This document shows positions 7,975 through 15,289 of a stretch of DNA of 36,737 bases, piece after piece (positions within the stretch are counted from its first letter, which is position 1; each line of letters opens with the position of its first letter). A program made the position numbers and the translations under genes. Origin of the DNA: Streptosporangiaceae bacterium. GTDB taxonomy: Bacteria > Actinomycetota > Actinomycetes > Streptosporangiales > Streptosporangiaceae. Under the pieces are notes generated by a model. The model ran no database searches. It worked only from the letters and a program-made list of their open reading frames with translations, and was not told the origin of the DNA. The DNA lies in NCBI GenBank assembly GCA_019239975.1, contig JAFAZE010000115.1, positions 1 through 36,737 on the forward strand, in the 5' to 3' direction.

Positions 7975-9045
7975 CTAGGCGCCCGCCGCGCCCGCCGGGT
8001 CGCGGAGCTGTGCCCGGGCGAACTCGGCCATGCCCTCGGTGAACCCGACCCGCGCGGCAAAGCCCAGGTCACGCGACGCCGCCTCGGGCGACGCCACGAT
8101 GTGGCGGACGTCGCCGAGCCGGTACTCACCGGTGACCTTCGGCTCGATCTGGCCGCCGAACCCGGCGGCCAGCGCCGAGGCCATCTCGCCGACGGTGTGC
8201 GGCGACCCGCTGGCGACGTTGTAGGCACACAGCTCACCGCCGCGCGCGGCCGCGCCGAGAGCGGCCAGGTTGCAGGCCGCGACGTCGCGGACGTGCACGA
8301 AGTCGCGGCACTGGCCGCCGTCCTCGAAGACCCTCGGCGGCATGCCGTTCTCCAGGCAGGAGCGGAAGATCGCGGCCACCCCCGAATACGGCGTGTCCCG
8401 CGGCATCCGCGGGCCGTACACGTTGTGATAGCGCAGCGCCACCGCGCTGCCGCCGGTGAGCCGTGCCCAGTTGGCGGCGAGGTGCTCCTGCGCGACTTTG
8501 CTCGTCGCGTACGCGTTGCGCGGGTCCAGCGGCGCGTCCTCGGTCACCGTCGACGTGGTCAGCACGTCGCCGCACTCCGGGCAGCGCGGCTCGAACACGC
8601 CCGCCTCGAGGTCCGCCGCCGCCCGCGGCAGCGGCCGCACCCGGCCGTCGGCGGCGCAGTCGTACGCGCCCTCGCCGTACACCACCATCGACGAGGCGAG
8701 CACGAGCCGCCGCACGCCGCGCCGCCCCATGGCGGCCAGCAGCACCGCCGTCCCGGTGACGTTCACGTCCGTGTACGCCGGCAGGTCCGACAGGTCCACG
8801 CCCAGGCCGACCATGGCCGCCTGGTGGCAGACCGCGTCGGCGCCGTCCAGCGCCCTGTCCACCGCCGCCGGGTCACGCACGTCGCCGACGGTGAAATCCG
8901 TATCGTTCGGTATATATCTGGGCTTGCCGCTGTGCACGGCGGGATCCAGCGAGTCGAAACCGCGAACCTCATGCCCGGCGGCCCGCATGGCCTCCGCGAC
9001 GTGCGATCCGATGAACCCCGCTGCCCCGGTCACTAGTACTCGCAT
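7975..9045 (-). CDS. NAD-dependent sugar-nucleotide epimerase/dehydratase (extended SDR)
   Basis: The 356-residue protein is an extended short-chain dehydrogenase. The NAD-binding GxxGxxG motif is GAAGFIG at 7-13, the catalytic Ser region is ASSMVVYG (about 117-124), and the Tyr/Lys pair is YATSK (Y179, K183). A short insertion with CPEC (C155, C158), probably a structural zinc site, marks a subgroup I associate with dTDP-L-rhamnose 4-epimerase-like enzymes; this is from memory. It should act on a nucleotide-linked sugar in the cytoplasm. ATG 9045 is chosen because the Rossmann fold begins at MRVLVTG; 19 extra upstream residues in the frame are not expected. It diverges from the glycosyltransferase at 9162, with a possible shared operator at 9099-9114. 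Confidence 0.88.
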   Translation of the reverse strand: MRVLVTGAAGFIGSHVAEAMRAAGHEVRGFDSLDPAVHSGKPRYIPNDTDFTVGDVRDPAAVDRALDGADAVCHQAAMVGLGVDLSDLPAYTDVNVTGTAVLLAAMGRRGVRRLVLASSMVVYGEGAYDCAADGRVRPLPRAAADLEAGVFEPRCPECGDVLTTSTVTEDAPLDPRNAYATSKVAQEHLAANWARLTGGSAVALRYHNVYGPRMPRDTPYSGVAAIFRSCLENGMPPRVFEDGGQCRDFVHVRDVAACNLAALGAAARGGELCAYNVASGSPHTVGEMASALAAGFGGQIEPKVTGEYRLGDVRHIVASPEAASRDLGFAARVGFTEGMAEFARAQLRDPAGAAGA

Positions 9046-9098
9046 GGCAGTGAGCCAAGCATGCGCCGCGCGGTGCCAGCGCCGCGCGAACGGAGGCG

Positions 9099-9114
9099 TC
9101 ACCGTTCCGTAAGG
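9099..9114 (-). promoter_or_regulatory. Third copy of the TTACG element, divergent intergenic region
   Basis: Read on the minus strand this is CCTTACGGAACGGTGA. It matches the elements at 1521-1536 (ACTTACGGAATCGTCA) and 1541-1556 (CCTTACGTACTTGTGA) at 11-13 of 16 positions. It lies in the middle of the 116-bp gap between the divergent epimerase and glycosyltransferase genes, where a regulator could control both. It may be a binding site of the response regulator encoded at 1670. Confidence 0.5.
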
Positions 9115-9161
9115 CCGGATCAGGCCCTCAGCGGGCGATCCCGTGGCTACCGTCGGAAGCC

Positions 9162-9821
9162 ATGGAAATCGACGTCGTGCTGCCGTGCCTCAACGAGGCC
9201 GGCGCGCTGCCCTGGCTGCTGACCCTGATGCCGGAAGGTTACCGGCCGATAGTCGCCGACAACGGCTCGACCGACGGCTCGGCGCGCGTCGCCGCCGGCC
9301 ACGGCGCATGCGTCGTCGACGTCCCGCAGCGCGGCTTCGGCGCCGCCGTCCACGCGGGGCTGCTCGCGGCGAAGAGCGAGATCGTCTGCATCATGGACGC
9401 GGACGGCTCGTTCGACCCCCGTGACCTCCAGATCGTGACCGAGCCGGTGCGCGACGGGACGTGCGACCTCATGCTGGGGCGGCGCAGGCCGCGGGGCTCG
9501 GGTTCGTGGCCGGCGCACGCGCGCCTGGGGAACATGGTGCTCGCCGCCGAGCTGCGCCGCCGGGCGCGTGTGCCGCTGCGCGACCTCGGCCCGATGCGCG
9601 CCGCGCGGCGCGAGGACCTGCTGGCGCTGAACCTCACCGACCGCCGGTTCGGCTACCCGCTGGAGATGGTGCTGCGCGCCGCCGAGGCGGGCTGGCGGAT
9701 CGGCGAGGCGCCGGTGCCGTACTATCCGCGCACCGGCAAGTCGAAGGTCACCGGCACCGTCGGCGGCACGGTGCGCGCGGTTCGCGACATGCGCCGCGTG
9801 CTCGCCGAGTGCGCCGCGTGA
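9162..9821 (+). CDS. Family 2 glycosyltransferase
   Basis: The 219-residue protein has the GT-A fold signatures of family 2: VVLPCLNEA near the start, the nucleotide-binding DNGSTDGS (33-40) and the metal-binding DAD at 79-81. The C-terminal GYPLEMVLRAAEAGWRIGEAPVPYYPR is like dolichyl-phosphate mannose synthase-type enzymes. No membrane segments are present. It presumably transfers a sugar from a nucleotide donor to a lipid or small-molecule acceptor; neither is identifiable. The stop overlaps the GTG of the DUF2064 gene (GTGA), so the two are translationally coupled. It diverges from the epimerase that could supply the donor sugar. Confidence 0.88.
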   Translation: MEIDVVLPCLNEAGALPWLLTLMPEGYRPIVADNGSTDGSARVAAGHGACVVDVPQRGFGAAVHAGLLAAKSEIVCIMDADGSFDPRDLQIVTEPVRDGTCDLMLGRRRPRGSGSWPAHARLGNMVLAAELRRRARVPLRDLGPMRAARREDLLALNLTDRRFGYPLEMVLRAAEAGWRIGEAPVPYYPRTGKSKVTGTVGGTVRAVRDMRRVLAECAA

Positions 9822-10528
9822 CCCGCAACGCCAGCGGCGCCCAGGGCGCCGGGGACCCGCTGCCGGTGCAGGTGATCGTCATCGCGAAGGAGCCCGTTCC
9901 GGGCCGGGTCAAGACCCGGCTGACGCCGCCGTTCACGCCCGCCGAGGCCGCCGCGCTCGCGGAGGCCGCGCTCGCCGACACGCTGGCCGCGGTGGCGTCC
10001 GCGCCGGTCGCGCGCCGCGTGCTGGCTCTGGACGGCGCCCCGGGCGGCTGGCTGCCGCCCGGCTTCGACGTGATCGCGCAGCGCGGCGGCGGCCTGGACG
10101 AGCGGATCGCCGCCGCGTTCGCGGACGCCCACGCGGCGCTGCCCGTCCCGGCCGTGCTGATCGGGATGGACACCCCTCAGGTGACGCCGGACCTGCTCGC
10201 CGCCGCGGCCGCCCCGCTGGCGTCCGGCGACGCGGACGCTGCGTTCGGCCCGGCCGCCGACGGCGGCTTCTGGCTGCTCGGCCTCCGCGAGCCGGATCCC
10301 GCGCTCGTCCTGGGCGTCCCGATGTCCCGCGCCGACACCGGGGCGCATCAGCTCGGCAGGCTGGCCGGGCTGCGGGTGGCGGCACTGCCCGAGCTGACCG
10401 ATGTGGACACCTTCAGTGAAGCCGAACTGATCGCTGCCGCGATCCCTGGTTCCCGTTTCGCCGCCGCGTTCTCGCTCGCGGGCGGCGTTCAGGCCTCCGG
10501 CCCGATGACGCTGACCAGGCTGCCGTAG
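9818..10528 (+). CDS. DUF2064 / TIGR04282-type nucleotidyltransferase-like protein
   Basis: The 236-residue protein begins (after about 18 residues) with IVIAKEPVPGRVKTRL. It contains IGMDTPQV and AFGPAADGGFWLLGL, the signature of the DUF2064 family (TIGR04282), a GT-A-like fold related to nucleotidyltransferases. Family members commonly sit next to family 2 glycosyltransferases, as here; the biochemical role is unsettled. GTG 9818 overlaps the glycosyltransferase stop. The last 13 codons and stop overlap, on the opposite strand, the end of the L,D-transpeptidase gene by 40 bp. Its C-terminal tail (GGVQASGPMTLTRLP) is thus antisense to conserved transpeptidase sequence and may be a recent extension after loss of an earlier stop. 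Confidence 0.82.
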   Translation: MTRNASGAQGAGDPLPVQVIVIAKEPVPGRVKTRLTPPFTPAEAAALAEAALADTLAAVASAPVARRVLALDGAPGGWLPPGFDVIAQRGGGLDERIAAAFADAHAALPVPAVLIGMDTPQVTPDLLAAAAAPLASGDADAAFGPAADGGFWLLGLREPDPALVLGVPMSRADTGAHQLGRLAGLRVAALPELTDVDTFSEAELIAAAIPGSRFAAAFSLAGGVQASGPMTLTRLP

Positions 10529-11706
10529 GTGAGGTACTTGTAGGCGGTCTTCGCGGGGTTGAGCGGCAGCTCCACGCACCCCAGGCTCTGGTTGGAGCCG
10601 TAGGAATAGCGCGGGAAGTAGTGCACGGCGTCGCTGCCGTTGAAGTAGGACACGTAGTAGACGGTGTCGTTGTACTTGCTGCCGTCCGGGTTGGTGCCCT
10701 TCATCTGCGTGACGTCGTACCGCAGGTAGACGGGGAAAGTGCCGTCCTGGGTGCCCCGGCCCGCGATGCCGGTGTTGACGAACGTCTTCAGCACCCTGCG
10801 GCCGTTGTGGTACAGGGTCAGCGTCTCCGGCGAGTTCTGGTCGGTGACCGCGTAGCTGTAGCCGTTCGGGTTGTTCGCGCCCTTCGCCACCGCCTTGAGC
10901 AGATGCGACCAGACCTCCGGCCCGGCGACCCCGTCCATCGTCAGACCCTGATTGGACTGGAAGGCCTCGACCGCTCCGGTGACGATCTCGCTGGAGGCCC
11001 CCTCCCGCCACTGCCTGGTCAGCTCGGACGGGTAACTGCCCTGCCAGCTGAAGGTACCGGCGGGCGGTGAGTACGCGGCCGACAGCTGGGCGTTCGCATC
11101 GGTCGCGGCGACCGTGGTCCCGGACGCGGGCGTCCAGGTCAGCGGCAGGTAGCCGAGCTGGGCAAGCAGTTGCTGCAGCCGCAGCGCGGAGTACGACCCG
11201 GTGGTGAACCTCACCTTGTGGCCGCCTGCCAGCACGCCTCCGGCGCCCGCCTGCTCTCCGGCAGCCGAGCGAATGCCGCCAGGGACCCGCACGGTGACCC
11301 GCGTGCCCGGGGCGTAACCAGCGGTGGGCGTGAAAACCGCCGAGTCACCGGAGATCTGCCAGTTGCCACCGATCCGCGGGGACAGCGACGGCAGCGGGGA
11401 GTCGGCGGCCAGCTTCGCCGAGAACGTCACGCGGATCGGGCTGGCGCCGTTGACGCCGGACGCCCGGTCGGCGGGAGTCACCGAGACCAGCCGCAGCGGG
11501 GCGGCCGGCCTCGCCGCCTTGTGCTGCGGGCTCACGGCTCTGCCGTTCTCAGCGGCGTTGCTCAGCGTCTCATGGCCGCCGGAAGTGGTCGCGGCGACGG
11601 TAGCGCCAACGGCCACGACCAGCGCACCGCCCGCAGCGGTCATCGCAATTCCCCTGTTCCGGAGCAGCACTGCCTGCTGCCGACGGAACTGTCCCCAAAA
11701 CGACAC
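10489..11706 (-). CDS. L,D-transpeptidase with Ig-like and peptidoglycan-binding domains
   Basis: The 405-residue cell-wall enzyme has an N-terminal signal-anchor (about 18-42). An Ig-like/SbsA-type domain (about 70-170, with FTPTAGYAPGTRVTV) and a peptidoglycan-binding-like repeat (AFQSNQGLTMDGVAGPEVW) follow. The C-terminal YkuD domain would form 3-3 crosslinks or attach proteins to peptidoglycan. The catalytic cysteine is Cys377 in SLGCVELP. The usual SHGC histidine is leucine here, a noticeable change. The start is GTG 11706 with AGGGAG about nine bases upstream. The 3' end overlaps the convergent DUF2064 gene by 40 bp. Confidence 0.85.
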   Translation of the reverse strand: MSFWGQFRRQQAVLLRNRGIAMTAAGGALVVAVGATVAATTSGGHETLSNAAENGRAVSPQHKAARPAAPLRLVSVTPADRASGVNGASPIRVTFSAKLAADSPLPSLSPRIGGNWQISGDSAVFTPTAGYAPGTRVTVRVPGGIRSAAGEQAGAGGVLAGGHKVRFTTGSYSALRLQQLLAQLGYLPLTWTPASGTTVAATDANAQLSAAYSPPAGTFSWQGSYPSELTRQWREGASSEIVTGAVEAFQSNQGLTMDGVAGPEVWSHLLKAVAKGANNPNGYSYAVTDQNSPETLTLYHNGRRVLKTFVNTGIAGRGTQDGTFPVYLRYDVTQMKGTNPDGSKYNDTVYYVSYFNGSDAVHYFPRYSYGSNQSLGCVELPLNPAKTAYKYLTYGSLVSVIGPEA

Positions 11707-12236
11707 CGTGCCGTCTCCCTCGCTCGCATCTTGGCGTTAAGAGTTTAGAGCTGTCAGCTATCAGAACAGGCAACGTCAGGTCACAGCTCTTCCGATCATC
11801 CAGACGTTAGCGCGCGGCGAATGGTTGCGTGGGCCGCTGCCGGAAACTCAGCGTGAGTTCATAGGCGCGGAAGGTGCCGGCGTCGCGCCGCAGCCCCGGA
11901 GCGCTGCTGACCTTGTGTGATCAATCACTTGCAGAGCGTGTGATCCGCGTAACGGGTCTGAAACAAGTAGCGCTACGCGCCGCCGGCGTCGTCACTACTT
12001 TCAGTGCGCTGGCCCGGCGGCCGACGGTCGGCGCGAGGCCGCGATGGGTCTATCACGCGGATATCACGCACACCGAGCAGGCACGTTAGAAGTCTGAAAT
12101 GAATTACTCAGAATTCTCTGCGGAGTAGGAGCGGAAACGGACAAATCACGAATCTTCCAATTTTCGCTCTCAGCGCCCCCGACCTGGTCTAACGTAATCC
12201 CCCGGGAGCGTCACAGCGGACATGGAGGTGGATTCA
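11707..12236. other. 530-bp gene-free divergent promoter region
   Basis: This gap separates the minus-strand transpeptidase from the first eight-cysteine protein. I see no convincing gene; a 71-codon frame at 11874 lacks coding character. It includes a perfect palindrome GTGATCAATCAC (11917-11928), possibly an operator. The segment 12090-12180 is relatively AT-rich. The octamer GGTCTAAC (12186-12193) also occurs upstream of the paralogue at 15222-15229 and contains a TANNNT-type -10 candidate (TAACGT at 12190). Confidence 0.5.
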
Positions 12237-13769
12237 ATGCTCACCGGGCATCGGTCCGCATGGCGCCGCCGTACACAAAGGAGTCGTGCGGCGCGTATTG
12301 CGGTCCCCCTCGCCATACCAATGGCGTTGGGCCTGACTCTCGGGGTCATATTCGCGGTCTCGTCGAGCGGCAACGCCACGAAGATCAACCAGACGGCGGC
12401 GGGTGCGGCGGCAACCCCGTCGGCCAGCGCGAGTGCTTCCGCGGCCGCGTCGGCCAGCCCGACGGCCGCCGCGGCGGCCCCCGCGGTGAACATGAGCTGC
12501 GCGGTGATCGTGCCGCCGAACCCGCTGAGCGCGCAGGGGCTCGCTACCCCGTGGCAGCTCACCGGGCCGAACGGCACCAATCCGCAGGGCACCGGCTGCA
12601 CGCAGGCCAACGCGGCCGTCAACGGCACGTTCGTGCAGGCGACGATCATCAACCCGCGCACTGGCCAGCTGGCCGTTTACAACCCGCTGGTCATCACGCA
12701 GGGCACGACGCCCGCGGCCGCGCCGGTCGTGCCGGCGCTGCCGGCCGGTGCCGTGGTCGTGATCAACGTCGGCAACAACGGCCAGAACCTGACGCTGCTC
12801 AACACCCCCGGCACCAACTCGATCGCGCAGGGGCGCTGCGTCAACGGGCTGAACGGGTCGATCTTCGGAGAGGACTCATACTGCAACGGCCCGCGGTTCT
12901 TCCAGACGGCCTTCCGGGACATCGCGCGCGGCCGGACGGTCATCCCCGCGCTGGGCACCACCAACGCCGGGCTGCCGTGCCCGAGCACGCGGAGCTTCGC
13001 GCTCGTCGACCAGGACCAGAGCGACAACGTGACCGCCAGCTACCTGATCAACGGCAACGGGCAGACGGCGCAGGACACCGCCGCTAACGCGGCCGCGCTC
13101 GGCGCCACCGTCATCAAGAACCCGAGCGACAGCCTGGTGCTCAACTCCTTCGTCGACGCCGCGACCGGGTGCACCCCGTTCACCGCACCCGACCTGGCCA
13201 ACAACAACACGCCGACCACGTCTCTGGCGCTCAGCGAGCTGCAGGCGGCGAAGGACCAGCAGGCCCCGATCGCGCTGGTGCCGCTGAACGACCCGATGAC
13301 GCTGGTCAACAACGCGTTCAGCACGACGAAGACCAACCTGTACCGGCAGGGTGTCGGGCAGCCGCCCGTCTCGAACGCGCAGGTGAACGACACGCCCGCG
13401 GGGTACTGCATGAACCTGGTCAACGTCCAGCCGAACTTCCTGACCAAGGAACAGACCGTGCTGGCGAACGCGACCTCACCGGTGGCCGCGGTCGGGAACA
13501 ACCTGTTCACGTTCCTGTCCGCCCGGCTTAGTGCCTCGTTCACCAACCTCAACTGCGCCAACTTCGGGCTCAAGAACCCGGTCACCCTGACACTGGACGG
13601 CAACGGCGTGGCGATCGCCGCGACGCTCAGCCTCACCCAGCAGACGGCCACGGCCGCCAATGGCGGCGGAGCCGCGATGGCGGGCGCTGGCGGCACGACG
13701 TCCGGTGCCACCGGCAACCCGGCCCCCGCGCACCACCACCGTCACGGCCAGAAGGCCGGCGGAGCCTGA
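12237..13769 (+). CDS. Membrane-anchored secreted eight-cysteine protein, paralogue 1
   Basis: The 510-residue protein has a basic N-terminus and one hydrophobic segment (about 21-43). An Ala/Ser linker and a large extracellular domain with eight cysteines follow. Recognisable blocks are PLSAQGLATPWQLTG, NPRTGQLAVYNPLVIT, CPSTRSF, VDQDQSDNVTASYL, CTPFTAPDL, LYRQGVGQPP and AGYCMNLVN. The C-terminus is Gly/Ala-rich and ends with a His-rich tail (HHHRHG). The family function is unknown to me. The block pattern reminds me of uncharacterised secreted proteins of filamentous fungi; this is unverified. A close paralogue at 15290 keeps all eight cysteines. ATG 12237 is chosen over ATG 12222 because GGAGGTG sits six bases before it. 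A strong terminator follows at 13831. Confidence 0.82.
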   Translation: MLTGHRSAWRRRTQRSRAARIAVPLAIPMALGLTLGVIFAVSSSGNATKINQTAAGAAATPSASASASAAASASPTAAAAAPAVNMSCAVIVPPNPLSAQGLATPWQLTGPNGTNPQGTGCTQANAAVNGTFVQATIINPRTGQLAVYNPLVITQGTTPAAAPVVPALPAGAVVVINVGNNGQNLTLLNTPGTNSIAQGRCVNGLNGSIFGEDSYCNGPRFFQTAFRDIARGRTVIPALGTTNAGLPCPSTRSFALVDQDQSDNVTASYLINGNGQTAQDTAANAAALGATVIKNPSDSLVLNSFVDAATGCTPFTAPDLANNNTPTTSLALSELQAAKDQQAPIALVPLNDPMTLVNNAFSTTKTNLYRQGVGQPPVSNAQVNDTPAGYCMNLVNVQPNFLTKEQTVLANATSPVAAVGNNLFTFLSARLSASFTNLNCANFGLKNPVTLTLDGNGVAIAATLSLTQQTATAANGGGAAMAGAGGTTSGATGNPAPAHHHRHGQKAGGA

Positions 13770-13830
13770 CGCACCAACTGAACAGCCCGGTCGGCGCAGA
13801 CCAGTCCATGGTTCAGCAGACCACCCCATG

Positions 13831-13864
13831 ACGAAGTGGCCCCGAGAAATCGGGGCCACTTCGT
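13831..13864. terminator. Strong 15-bp terminator hairpin with GAAA loop
   Basis: The arm at 13831-13845 (ACGAAGTGGCCCCGA) is the exact reverse complement of 13850-13864, around a GAAA tetraloop. It lies 62 bp beyond the stop of the first eight-cysteine gene and separates it from the thiolase gene. It is the strongest hairpin I noticed in the window. The remainder of the 13770-13978 gap shows nothing else. Confidence 0.88.
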
Positions 13865-13978
13865 CGTTGCGAGCCCCTCCGCCACAAGCGGGCCTGCGGA
13901 CTTCGCCGCACGGCGCGGGCGGGTTTACCGCGTTCCGGGCGGCTATCGTGGAACACGTATGCGGTGCGGAAGGAAGCG

Positions 13979-15172
13979 GTGGTCAGTGTGAGCTCGGTGT
14001 TCGTGGTGGACGCGTGCAGGACGCCCGTCGGGAAGGTGAAGGGAGCCCTGGCGGAGGTGCGGCCCGATCACCTGGCCGCGGACATCCTCGCGGCGCTGAC
14101 CCGCCGCAACCCATGGCTGGACGTGGCCGGCATCGACGACGTCTACTGGGGCGCGGCCAACCAGGCCGGCGAGGACAACAGGAACGTGGCGCGGATGGCC
14201 GTGCTGCTCGCCGGGCTGCCCGTCGAGATCCCCGGCGCCACCGTGAACCGGCTGTGCGGGTCCGGCATGGAGGCCGTGTCCGGCGCGGCGCGAGCCATCG
14301 CGGCGGGCGACGCCGACATCTGCGTCGCCGGCGGCTCGGAGTCGATGACGCGGGCGCCGTTCGTGCTCGCTCGGACGGCCGACCCGTTCCCTCGCGCGCT
14401 CGACCTGGCCGACACGCGGCTCGGCTGGCGGCTGGTGAGCCCGCGGATGAAGGAGATGTACCCGCCCATCACGCTCGGCGAGACCGCCGAGAACGTCGCG
14501 GACAAGTACGGGATCACGCGGGAGCGGCAGGACGAGTGGGCGCTGCGCAGCCACCGGCTGGCGGCCGCCGCGCGGGACGCCGGCCGGTTCGCCGAACAGA
14601 TCGTGCCGGTGACCACCCCCGCCGGCGAGGTGGGCAGCGACGAGGGGATCAACGGGGACATCACCCTGGAGGAACTCGCCGCCAAGAAGCCCGTCTTCCG
14701 CAAGGGCGGCACGGTGACCGGCGGGAACTCATCGCCGCTGAACGACGGGGCGGCGGCGCTGCTGCTGATGTCCGAGGCCGCGCTCAGCCGCACCGGGGCC
14801 ACGCCGCTGGCGAGGTACGCGGGCGCGTCGGCGGCCGGCGTGCACCCCGACTACATGGGGATCGGGCCGGTGCCCGCGATGGGACGGGTGCTCGCGCGCG
14901 CCGGGTGGCGGCTGGAGGATGTGGACCTGATCGAGGTCAACGAGGCTTTCGCCGCGCAGTCGGTGGCGGTCGCCGACGAGCTCAAGGCCGACCCGGACCG
15001 GGTGAACGTGAACGGCGGCGCGATCGCGATCGGGCACCCGCTCGGCTGTTCGGGGGCGCGGATCGTGACCACGCTGCTGCACGAGATGCGCCGCCGGGGC
15101 GCCGCCCGCGGCGCCGCCACCATGTGCATCGGCGTCGGCCAGGGAATCGCCACCCTCTGGGAAGCCGCGTAG
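13979..15172 (+). CDS. Thiolase (acetyl-CoA C-acyltransferase, PcaF/PaaJ-like)
   Basis: This 397-residue thiolase condenses or cleaves acyl-CoA through a cysteine nucleophile in NRLCGSGMEAV. It has NEAFAAQ, the catalytic His in GGAIAIGHPLGCSGARI and the second Cys in MCIGVGQG. The CIGVGQG form (instead of CxGGGxG) is typical of beta-ketoadipyl-CoA thiolases, so a role in aromatic degradation is possible. No other such genes are adjacent, and general fatty-acid use cannot be excluded. The start is uncertain between GTG 13964, 13979 and 13988; 13979 has AGGA four bases upstream. It is flanked by the two eight-cysteine paralogues and could be an insertion between duplicated genes. Confidence 0.9.
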   Translation: MVSVSSVFVVDACRTPVGKVKGALAEVRPDHLAADILAALTRRNPWLDVAGIDDVYWGAANQAGEDNRNVARMAVLLAGLPVEIPGATVNRLCGSGMEAVSGAARAIAAGDADICVAGGSESMTRAPFVLARTADPFPRALDLADTRLGWRLVSPRMKEMYPPITLGETAENVADKYGITRERQDEWALRSHRLAAAARDAGRFAEQIVPVTTPAGEVGSDEGINGDITLEELAAKKPVFRKGGTVTGGNSSPLNDGAAALLLMSEAALSRTGATPLARYAGASAAGVHPDYMGIGPVPAMGRVLARAGWRLEDVDLIEVNEAFAAQSVAVADELKADPDRVNVNGGAIAIGHPLGCSGARIVTTLLHEMRRRGAARGAATMCIGVGQGIATLWEAA

Positions 15173-15289
15173 CCTATCGCGCCGCGAATTTCGCCGTTTT
15201 CGGCATAACCGTTGTGTAACGGGTCTAACCTTGCCGGTGCCCCATTGGGCGAGATCGGGTCGGCGGACCATCGGAGCGGAGGCGGCCGG

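Noticed and set aside
11917..11928. CRP-type site
   Set aside because: GTGATCAATCAC is palindromic, but the half-sites are too close for the TGTGA-N6-TCACA consensus; kept only as an unassigned palindrome.
11874..12089. 71-codon frame in the divergent promoter region
   Set aside because: No ribosome binding site and no coding bias.
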